A DNA stretch of 61,267 bases from Promethearchaeota archaeon (GTDB lineage Archaea; Asgardarchaeota; Lokiarchaeia; Sigynarchaeales; SOKP01): NCBI GenBank assembly GCA_019057775.1, contig JAHLWT010000308.1:1-61267 (forward strand), in the 5' to 3' direction. A program made the position numbers and the translations under genes. Below the pieces are notes generated by a model. That model did no database searches, was not told where the DNA came from, and saw nothing but the letters and a program-made list of their open reading frames with translations. Numbering within the stretch: the first letter of the stretch is position 1; every line of letters starts with the position of its first letter. This document shows positions 54,568 through 61,267 of the stretch, one piece after another.

Positions 54568-55752
54568 TTATTTAGGCTTGAACTTAAGAGAAATGACTAC
54601 AACTGAAATAACAGGAAAAACAAGCATAAAATACATAGCCATATAGTAATCTGATTGAAAGATTACTAACATTATGTTAAAAAATATTCCTCCTATAGAA
54701 TCACCCGCAAAACCACTCGAATTAGCTTTACCAATAAAACTTCCTTTGTTCTTTGGTGTTGAATTCTTAGCAATATAAATCACTGATGCCATCCAAAATA
54801 TTGAATAACTTGAAGAAACTAAAATTTGGATAACCATAAAACTCCAGAAATCAAATGAGAAAATATAACCAATAATAATGACTACACTTAAAATATAACC
54901 AAGAAGCATAAAACTTTTTAAATTTTTGTTAGTTATTAATCTTCCAATATAAAGTAAAAGAAAAAACTGCAGTAGGGGGTTTATTCCGATTAAAAACCCA
55001 ATTTCAGTATTACTTGTTAAGTGAAAACTCATAATAATTACAATTATCCCTAGAATAGGTTGAATCCCAAAGTTCCTAAAGAAGATGCTATAATATATTG
55101 ATTTAAAGTTAGAATTATTTTCCTCAGTAATACTTTCTGAAATCTCATTTAAATCCTCCTCATTAAATTTCATAGAGTGTTCTAAAATTAACTGTCTATC
55201 TTCCTTTATGAAAATTACAAAAAATATACTTATTAAAAAGATGATCAAGCTAAATAAAAAAATCTGTTGAATACCAAAAAAATCAATAAAAATACCACCA
55301 CATTGGACTCCTGTAAACCATCCTGCCGCTATAGCCGCATTATAATAAGAAATCTTTTTCGAATCATTTTGCACTAACTCAGTATACAATGTAAATAAAA
55401 TTGTAAAAGATGAGGCAAAGAAGCCTAGAAGAAATAAAGATACGTTTATTAATATCAAATTTTTTGCAAATAACATCAGAAATGATGAGAAAATCATACC
55501 CAATGTTCCAATTAGTATAAAGTAGTATCTGTTCTGTATTTTATCCGAAATTCTACCTATAATGGGTGGAAAAATAAAAAGAGTTGATAAAAAGATCGAT
55601 AGAGTCAATTGTATTAGCGGTTTTGGTGTATTGAGAAATAATAGGTATTGTGGTAAGTAAACGACTATTACCATTGCACCAAAATAAACTATAAAAATTG
55701 AGATTAAGATGAGAATAACAGATCGTTTTGATATATTCATATTCGCATTCAT
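54568..55752 (-). CDS. MFS permease, paralogue of the upstream permease
   Basis: The 394-residue protein has about 12 hydrophobic segments and the MFS loop motif between segments 2 and 3 (GRISDKIQNRYYF), plus a polar central loop (about residues 185-215). It is obviously similar in order and wording to the next gene upstream (57040-55856), for example SVILILIS, KPLIQL/KPLTQL and SDKIQNR, and the same ending VISLKFKP. The substrate is unknown. It belongs to the same minus-strand set as the GT5 gene, so sugar or oligosaccharide export or uptake is a guess. The spacer to its paralogue is 103 bases. Confidence 0.85.
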   Translation of the reverse strand: MNANMNISKRSVILILISIFIVYFGAMVIVVYLPQYLLFLNTPKPLIQLTLSIFLSTLFIFPPIIGRISDKIQNRYYFILIGTLGMIFSSFLMLFAKNLILINVSLFLLGFFASSFTILFTLYTELVQNDSKKISYYNAAIAAGWFTGVQCGGIFIDFFGIQQIFLFSLIIFLISIFFVIFIKEDRQLILEHSMKFNEEDLNEISESITEENNSNFKSIYYSIFFRNFGIQPILGIIVIIMSFHLTSNTEIGFLIGINPLLQFFLLLYIGRLITNKNLKSFMLLGYILSVVIIIGYIFSFDFWSFMVIQILVSSSYSIFWMASVIYIAKNSTPKNKGSFIGKANSSGFAGDSIGGIFFNIMLVIFQSDYYMAMYFMLVFPVISVVVISLKFKPK

Positions 55753-55855
55753 TTCAAAAGTATTTTACAGTCTCTAATGCATAGGTTTTATTTGAATTAC
55801 CTAATAAGGATATCATTAAATTTAGAAATTATTCTAATTTTGTAAATTCATTGAT

Positions 55856-57040
55856 TTATTTAACAGATTTTGGATATGGTTTAAATTTTAGTGATATAAT
55901 AATAACAGAAATCACAGGAAAAATTATCATAAAATACATAGCTATATAATAGTCTGGATTAAAAACTAGTAGTAGACTGAAAAACAGCCCTCCCAGAAAG
56001 CTACCTGAAAAAACACTCGCGTTCGCGTAACCCATAATTTGCCCTTTATTTGTAGGATTTGTATTTTGGGTGATGTATGTTATTGTGGCAGCCCAATGTG
56101 TAGAATAACTAAAAGCAAATACAAATTGAAATAATAAGTATATCCAAAAATTAGTTGAAATGATATATCCAAAAATCGTTAATGCGCTTAAAGAATAACC
56201 AACAACCATAAATGATTTTATATTTCGATGAGTCATGAACTTTCCCGCTAACAACATCAGAAAAAATTGGATGAAAAAATTAATGCCAATTAAAAAACCA
56301 ATCTCAGTATCACTATTTATATAAAAGCTCATTATTATAGCTAGTATAGGCATTATTGGTTTGATGCTAAAATTTCTAAAAAACAAACCACCATAAATTG
56401 AAGTTGAAATATGGGTTTCTTGCTCATTCTTATTTACATTTAAACCATTCTGCTTGCTAAACTCTCTACTTTTAAACCTTTCTAATATCAGAGACCTTTT
56501 CTCTCTGATAAAAACAACGAAAATAATAGTTGTGAGAGAAATTAGTAGAATCAATGAGAATATCTTTTCTATTCCGTAAATATCAATAAAAATACCTCCA
56601 AATTGAGCCCCAGTAAACCAACCTGCCACGATCGTAGCGTTTTGATAAGATATAAGTTTTTTATCATCTTCAACTAATTCGGCATATAATGTGAAAGAAA
56701 TATTTGATGCAGCAAAAAATAGTCCAAAAAAGAATAGAAAAACCACTGATACTATGAGATCTTGAGTTAAAGATAATAAAAGAAAAACTACACTTATCCC
56801 TAAAGAACCTGAAAAGATAAACACAACTCTATTCTGAATTTTGTCTGAAATATATCCAAATAGGGGAGGAAAAAGAAAAGATGTCAATGGAAATATTGAT
56901 ACGATAAGCTGTGTTAAAGGTTTATCGGTACCTAAATACATTAGGTATCTAGGTATATATGTAAAAACTACCATGCCAACGGAATTCGTTAAAAAGACTG
57001 AAATTAGAATTAGAATTACAGATTTCTTTGATATTATCAA
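55856..57040 (-). CDS. MFS permease
   Basis: The 394-residue protein has about 12 hydrophobic segments and the loop motif GYISDKIQNRVVF, so it is a major facilitator superfamily transporter. Its start is TTG at 57040, with AAGGAG about nine bases upstream. It begins 12 bases after the end of the GT5 gene on the same strand, so they are surely co-transcribed. The next gene is a tandem paralogue. Duplicated transporter genes directly after a glycogen-synthase-like gene suggest transport of a sugar or of a glycan precursor, but the substrate cannot be read from the sequence. Confidence 0.86.
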   Translation of the reverse strand: MIISKKSVILILISVFLTNSVGMVVFTYIPRYLMYLGTDKPLTQLIVSIFPLTSFLFPPLFGYISDKIQNRVVFIFSGSLGISVVFLLLSLTQDLIVSVVFLFFFGLFFAASNISFTLYAELVEDDKKLISYQNATIVAGWFTGAQFGGIFIDIYGIEKIFSLILLISLTTIIFVVFIREKRSLILERFKSREFSKQNGLNVNKNEQETHISTSIYGGLFFRNFSIKPIMPILAIIMSFYINSDTEIGFLIGINFFIQFFLMLLAGKFMTHRNIKSFMVVGYSLSALTIFGYIISTNFWIYLLFQFVFAFSYSTHWAATITYITQNTNPTNKGQIMGYANASVFSGSFLGGLFFSLLLVFNPDYYIAMYFMIIFPVISVIIISLKFKPYPKSVK

Positions 57041-57052
57041 TGTTTAAGCTCC

Positions 57053-58852
57053 TTAAGGATGTAGCATGTGAACCTTTTTGATTTCTGCATACAGTTCAAC
57101 TAATTTCTTCGAAACTATTTTCCATCTAAAGTTGTTTTCTACCCTTCTATAGCAATTTTCCTTAATTTTTGTAAAATAATTTGGATCTAATAATACTAAA
57201 GACTTAACAATTTCATCAGGAATTTGGTTTACCATCTTGAAGTTTTCGGTTTCATAAATTTGATTTTTCTCTTTAACCTTCTTTGAGATTTCTGCTAACA
57301 TTAAAAGAGAGATTAAAGCTTCAGCAAATTGAGTGGGATTATCTCTTTCAATTAAAATTCCAGTTCCTATTTCTGGGAAGCTTCTTAGATCAATGATCGT
57401 CTCCTGAAAGCCCCCCACTTTGGTTGCAATAACAGGTAATTTTGAAGACATTGCTTCTAAAGCAATAATTCCAAACGGTTCCCATCGGGAAAGAGATACA
57501 TATACATCAGCAGAAATATGTGCCAAATGAAAAATATCAGTAGCGACTCCAAATACAATTCTTAAATTATTTGGATATTTTTTAACATATTCAGCATAAG
57601 TTCTTATTTCTTCTAGACTATACTCAGTAGGTAGTATTAGAAATAAGAATTTTACCTCAGGAATAACTTCTATTACCTCAGGAATCGCTTCAAAAATAGT
57701 TTCAAATCCTTTTTGACGGGAAATCCTTCCGGTCGTAATTACTAAAGGACCAGATTCGTTAAATGCTTTAATGTATCCATCCTTTACGAATTCATTCCCA
57801 TTTGAAATTTCATTAATAACATGTAGAACTTTTTCAGAACGGATTAGTGGACTTCTATCGAGATGTGCAATCTTATGAGTTAGTAAAAATTTTTTCAGAT
57901 CCATTAGTGTTAGTTCTCTATCATCTAAGATTTTTAGGATCTCCTGAATCTCCAGTTTATTATTTCTAATAACTTGATCATATATCTCATCATAATCCCA
58001 ATCACATCCATCCCAGACGAAATTGGATTTAAATTCAATTAATTTCCCTCCACAATTGGGAATTATATCTGATTTAAGGTAAGATTGACTTACAGTTGTA
58101 ACCATATCACTAACAAGCGCACCTATTTTTTCTACAGTTGGCGCTTGATAACCCATTTCATTTTTCTCACAAATGTTAAATATTTCAATTAATGTCAATA
58201 ATTTAAATCCTTCTTTTAAATGAATGGAAATAGGAGCATGATTTAACCCACAGTTTCTATAAAATTCAATTGAATATCTTGGCCAAGTTAGCAAATGGAT
58301 TGTTATTATAGAGGATACTTCTAACCCATTTTTTGATAAGATCTGTTTTACTCCAATAAACGGGATGACTGCGTGATAATCATGTAAGTGAATAATATCT
58401 GGTATATCTTCCTTATGATTATCAATTATATACTCGATAAAACAACGTATACCTAGGCTAAAAAAACAAATCTTGCCACTTAAAGTATCTGGATTGTATA
58501 CAATAGAATCATCTAAAAATCTTTTAGTAAAGTGATTCTCACCACTTAATAAAATGATTTTAACATTGTTGATTTTTGTTTGATAAAATGAAATATTATA
58601 ATTACTTTCAAGCTCATTTATCCCCAAAAATGATGGATTTATTTGTCCAACACAGTTAAAAGGCAGTTTTTCTAGTTTTTGAGTTTTTACCAGATTTTCA
58701 ATTTGGCCATGAGACGGAATGAAGACAGTAATATCAAAATCGTTAGCTAATTGTTTTGCTTGATTTGCTGGTACTTCTCCTAAACCGCCCACTTTTGCAA
58801 TTCCTGCGTATTCAAAAGTAAATATCCAAATTTTATCTTTTCTTTCTATCAA
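57053..58852 (-). CDS. Glycogen/starch synthase-like GT5 glycosyltransferase
   Basis: The 599-residue protein has the GT5 signature KVGGLGEVPANQAKQLANDFD (K20-V-G-G-L-G), a long N-terminal Rossmann domain, ITTGRISRQKGFETI, and SLSRWEPFGIIALEAMSSKLPVIATKVGGFQETI with the GT5/GT4 EX7E glutamates. It should transfer glucose from ADP- or UDP-glucose to an alpha-glucan, or build another oligosaccharide. An insert of about 100 residues (about 280-370) is larger than in many family members. Start is TTG at 58852 with AAGGAG upstream. It is first in an operon with two MFS permeases, which is not a usual glycogen gene setting. Confidence 0.87.
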   Translation of the reverse strand: MIERKDKIWIFTFEYAGIAKVGGLGEVPANQAKQLANDFDITVFIPSHGQIENLVKTQKLEKLPFNCVGQINPSFLGINELESNYNISFYQTKINNVKIILLSGENHFTKRFLDDSIVYNPDTLSGKICFFSLGIRCFIEYIIDNHKEDIPDIIHLHDYHAVIPFIGVKQILSKNGLEVSSIITIHLLTWPRYSIEFYRNCGLNHAPISIHLKEGFKLLTLIEIFNICEKNEMGYQAPTVEKIGALVSDMVTTVSQSYLKSDIIPNCGGKLIEFKSNFVWDGCDWDYDEIYDQVIRNNKLEIQEILKILDDRELTLMDLKKFLLTHKIAHLDRSPLIRSEKVLHVINEISNGNEFVKDGYIKAFNESGPLVITTGRISRQKGFETIFEAIPEVIEVIPEVKFLFLILPTEYSLEEIRTYAEYVKKYPNNLRIVFGVATDIFHLAHISADVYVSLSRWEPFGIIALEAMSSKLPVIATKVGGFQETIIDLRSFPEIGTGILIERDNPTQFAEALISLLMLAEISKKVKEKNQIYETENFKMVNQIPDEIVKSLVLLDPNYFTKIKENCYRRVENNFRWKIVSKKLVELYAEIKKVHMLHP

Positions 58853-59096
58853 GATGTCTCCTTTTTTATAGAACGCTAGTAATTACTAAAAACCAATAGA
58901 TGTTGAAAAACTCCTATTATGAAGTATTCTAATTCTTTAATAAAAGAATTTTATTAAAACTTAATTAAAATTCGAATTGTTTGGTTTAGATACGACAATA
59001 AGTAAATTTTATAATTTTAGAATAATGGTTATTTGTATTAAATCGAATTCTTGAATATTTTTATAAAAATTGAAAATAAAAATTGGTGAGAAATTA

Positions 59097-59471
59097 ATGG
59101 TAAATATAGAAGTAATTGACACAGGATCTCCAAAAGCAGGACCGTATAGTCTTGGGATAAAAGCTGGTAATCTCCTTTTTATTTCAGGACAAGTCCCTGC
59201 CCCAGAAGCAAAAGATATAAAAAATCAAACTTTAACTGCATTTGAAAAAATAAAAAAAATTTTGGAAGCTGGTGGCGCAGGAGTCTCGAATATAGTTAAA
59301 GTCAGTGTTTTCTTAAAAGATATATCTGATTTTAAAGAAATGAATGAAGCCTATGAAGAGTTCTTCAAGTTAAATGGTATTACTGAAAAATTCCCTGCAA
59401 GATGCACGGTAGAAGCAGTTTGCCCACTTCCAACTGCGTTGGTAGAAATAGATGCTATAGCAGTAGTTTAG
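59097..59471 (+). CDS. ridA: RidA (YjgF/YER057c/UK114) family deaminase
   Basis: The 124-residue protein is a RidA-type enzyme: VIDTGSPKAGPYSLGIKAGNLLFISGQVP at the start, and PARCTVEAVCPLPTALVEIDAIAV at the end with the arginine that binds the substrate carboxylate. It hydrolyses reactive imine intermediates from PLP enzymes. ATG at 59097 with GGTGAG five bases upstream is preferred over TTG at 59070, giving the usual length. It is followed by two C69-like hydrolase genes on the same strand. Confidence 0.93.
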   Translation: MVNIEVIDTGSPKAGPYSLGIKAGNLLFISGQVPAPEAKDIKNQTLTAFEKIKKILEAGGAGVSNIVKVSVFLKDISDFKEMNEAYEEFFKLNGITEKFPARCTVEAVCPLPTALVEIDAIAVV

Positions 59472-59567
59472 AAATTAAAGTTTTTATTTATAAAAAATAA
59501 AATCCCCAAAATTAAATTATAAATAGAATTTAATTTTAACATTATTCATAAAAAATTACTAGAGATT

Positions 59568-60773
59568 ATGTGTGACACTTACGTTAGTTTAAGTATATGG
59601 TCAAAAAATGGGGATGTAATTTTTGGGAAAAATAGTGACAGACTTGATTCAGAAGCGCAATTAATAACACATGCTCCACGAAAAACTTACTCCTCTGGAG
59701 AGGAAGTAAAATGTACTCATATTTCAATTCCACAAATAAATGAAACAGCTGCGATTATATTAAGTCAACCATATTGGATGTGGGGGGCAGAAATGGGTGC
59801 TAACGAGTATGGTGTAGTTATAGGTAATGAATCCGTACAAACGAGAGAACCTCTAAAAGAAACAGGTCTTCTTGGTATGGATCTTCTCAGATTGGGTCTT
59901 GAAAGAGGTAAAACCGCAAGGGAAGCTTTATCTATAATGACAAGTTTATTAGAAAAATATAGTCAAGGTGGCTTTCATAGTCTAAAAGAATATAATTACC
60001 ATAATTCATTTATTTTAGCAGATCCTACTGAAGCTTACGTATTAGAAACGGCAGGTGATTGGTGGATCGCAGAAATTGTTAAAGAATTTCGTTCAATCTC
60101 AAATCATATATCAATAAAAGGGAAAGGAGATATGAGAAGAGAAGGCATTATCCAACATGCCGTTGAGAAAGGATATTGTAGAGACGACAATGATTTCAAC
60201 TTTAAAATGACATTTTCTCTTATCCCTCTTCCAGATGAGTTTCCTATAACTGATAGAGATGGATGCTCATTACATCAATTATCCTCAAATAAAGGAATGA
60301 TAACTGTTCCTTTAATGATGGAATTTTTAAGAGAACATGAAGTTGGGATATGTAGGCATACTAGAAAAGATCAAGCAGTGGGTTCTCAAGTCTCTCTTTT
60401 GAGAAAAAACAATAAAAAATCAATACACTGGTTTACAGGGAGTACAATTCCATGTTTAAGTATTTATAAACCATATATTTTCCCCCCAAAAGAACTAAAA
60501 GTTATGGAATCAATACCATATCCAACCATAGATCCAAATTGGTTTTGGATCAAGCATTTTGAATTTATTGAATTGTATAAGAAGCGACCTAAAAGAGAAA
60601 TTCCTGAGCGTAATATTTACTATAACAAACTAAGAAGTGTAGAGAGCGATTTGTTGAGACAGATAGATGAAATAATTAGTAAAGAAGAAAATATTTCAGA
60701 AAATGAATTCCACGGATTGATTAAAGCAGTAAATGATTATGGATGGAAAAAATCAGAGGAATTAATTAAATAA
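59568..60773 (+). CDS. C69/secernin-like N-terminal nucleophile hydrolase
   Basis: The 401-residue protein starts MCDTYVSL, so removal of Met would expose Cys2 as the Ntn nucleophile. It has [70 protein letters not shown], all features of peptidase C69 (dipeptidase A) and secernins. Whether it cleaves dipeptides or amide bonds in other molecules is unknown. There is no signal peptide, so it is cytoplasmic. Its stop codon directly abuts the ATG of a second copy. Confidence 0.88.
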   Translation: MCDTYVSLSIWSKNGDVIFGKNSDRLDSEAQLITHAPRKTYSSGEEVKCTHISIPQINETAAIILSQPYWMWGAEMGANEYGVVIGNESVQTREPLKETGLLGMDLLRLGLERGKTAREALSIMTSLLEKYSQGGFHSLKEYNYHNSFILADPTEAYVLETAGDWWIAEIVKEFRSISNHISIKGKGDMRREGIIQHAVEKGYCRDDNDFNFKMTFSLIPLPDEFPITDRDGCSLHQLSSNKGMITVPLMMEFLREHEVGICRHTRKDQAVGSQVSLLRKNNKKSIHWFTGSTIPCLSIYKPYIFPPKELKVMESIPYPTIDPNWFWIKHFEFIELYKKRPKREIPERNIYYNKLRSVESDLLRQIDEIISKEENISENEFHGLIKAVNDYGWKKSEELIK

Positions 60774-61267
60774 ATGTGTGACACACTAGTAGCACTTGGA
60801 AATTCCACTCAAGATAGTAGTGTTATCTTTGGTAAAAATTCGGATCGTCCATTTAATGAAGTGCAATTAATAACATATTCTCCAAGAACGAAACATGAAA
60901 AAGGAAATCTATTGAAATGCACTTATTTAGAGATACCTCAGGTTTTTGAAACTTATGCGATTCTATTGAGCCAGCCATATTGGATGTGGGGGGCAGAGAT
61001 GGGTGCTAATGAATTTGAAGTTGTAATTGGAAATGAAGCTGTATATACCCATGAACCTCTGAGAAGAATTGGGCTATTAGGTATGGATTTATTAAGACTC
61101 GGTCTTGAACGCGGTAAATCAGCAAAAGAAGCATTAGAAATTATTATTGATTTATTAGAAAAATATGGACAAGGTGGGGGATGTGCGTATGAGGATCCAA
61201 GTTGGACGTACCATAATTCATTTATAATTGCAGATCCTAAAGAAGCCTATGTCTTAGAGACTGCTGA
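60774..61267 (+). CDS. Second C69/secernin-like hydrolase, 3' end cut by the window
   Basis: The frame opens with ATG immediately after the previous stop (TAA ATG) and runs without a stop to the window edge, giving 164 codons. The product begins [11 protein letters not shown], has [54 protein letters not shown] and [16 protein letters not shown], so it is a close paralogue of the gene before it, with the same N-terminal Cys2. A short insert (CAYEDPSWT) replaces part of the matching loop. The rest lies outside the window. The pair most likely came from a tandem duplication. Confidence 0.88.
   Translation, partial: MCDTLVALGNSTQDSSVIFGKNSDRPFNEVQLITYSPRTKHEKGNLLKCTYLEIPQVFETYAILLSQPYWMWGAEMGANEFEVVIGNEAVYTHEPLRRIGLLGMDLLRLGLERGKSAKEALEIIIDLLEKYGQGGGCAYEDPSWTYHNSFIIADPKEAYVLETA

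Noticed and set aside
1..61267. tRNA, rRNA or CRISPR arrays
   Set aside because: I looked for GC-rich cloverleaf stretches with a TTCGAATC-type T-arm and for regularly spaced repeats. The few TTCGAA strings fall inside protein genes, and no regular repeats were seen.
1..61267. Insertion sequences, prophage or plasmid genes
   Set aside because: No transposase, integrase, capsid or replication-initiator-like product occurs among the genes; the gene content is ordinary chromosomal.

Overview
The window looks like a piece of an Asgard archaeal chromosome, most likely Lokiarchaeia-like. This is an inference from gene content and from the very AT-rich DNA, not from a database match. Supporting genes are a Ras/Rab-like small GTPase, a Rag/Gtr-like GTPase with a C-terminal roadblock-like extension, the tetrahydromethanopterin C1 enzymes Ftr, Mtd and Mch, an F420-type FrhB-like protein, an archaeal glycyl-tRNA synthetase, a beta-CASP nuclease, a RecJ/GAN-like DHH nuclease, a presenilin-like protease, an archaemetzincin and membrane-anchored surface proteins rich in N-glycosylation sequons. 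Several genes seem to start at GTG or TTG, and some have TATA-like boxes so close to the start codon that leaderless transcripts are likely. I found no tRNA, rRNA, CRISPR array, transposase or integrase.

Layout. 1-5.2 kb: start of a thiolase gene (cut by the window edge), an acyl-CoA dehydrogenase, a YprB-like exonuclease, a CheY-like receiver and an FAD glycerol-3-phosphate dehydrogenase. 5.3-15.2 kb: a membrane protein, the radical SAM enzyme AmrS, a C_GCAxxG_C_C redox protein, two TPR proteins, a GNAT, a coiled-coil protein, a multi-pass membrane protein and GlyRS. 15.3-19.9 kb: two consecutive surface proteins. 19.9-30.9 kb: ftr and mtd (divergent), the Rag-like GTPase, a purine/MTA salvage group (apt, PfkB kinase, MTA phosphorylase with an unusual zinc-ribbon-like insert), beta-CASP and DHH nucleases, mch, and an unknown gene whose open frame extends 66 codons upstream of any usual start codon.

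31-42.3 kb: a small unlisted gene, a GT4 glycosyltransferase, archaemetzincin, presenilin-like protease, 3-hydroxyacyl-CoA dehydrogenase with a winged-helix-like protein, a frameshifted small ORF, a GNAT, an exported M1-type peptidase, a small cysteine-containing protein downstream of a radical SAM/SPASM enzyme, and an FrhB-like iron-sulfur flavoprotein. 42.9-45.8 kb: an alanine-dehydrogenase-like protein followed by a D-Ala-D-Ala-ligase-like ATP-grasp enzyme, then the Ras-like GTPase. 46.9-51.3 kb: a compact glycine cleavage cluster gcvT-gcvH-gcvPA-gcvPB. 51.3-61.3 kb: enoyl-CoA hydratase, an XPD-like helicase with a fused zinc ribbon, a starch/glycogen-synthase-like GT5 followed by two paralogous MFS permeases, RidA, and two adjoining C69/secernin-like hydrolases, the second cut by the window edge.

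How they fit together. Ftr, Mch and Mtd cover three consecutive steps of the archaeal methyl branch of the Wood-Ljungdahl pathway, the FrhB-like protein could exchange F420H2 electrons, and the glycine cleavage system feeds the C1 pool. Thiolase, acyl-CoA dehydrogenase, hydroxyacyl-CoA dehydrogenase and enoyl-CoA hydratase amount to a dispersed beta-oxidation set. The best candidates for undescribed biology are the AlaDH-like/ATP-grasp pair, the GT5/twin-MFS operon, the paired surface proteins, the radical SAM/SPASM gene beside a small Cys protein, the MTA phosphorylase zinc-ribbon insert, and the unknown gene without a start codon. None is proven to be a new system.
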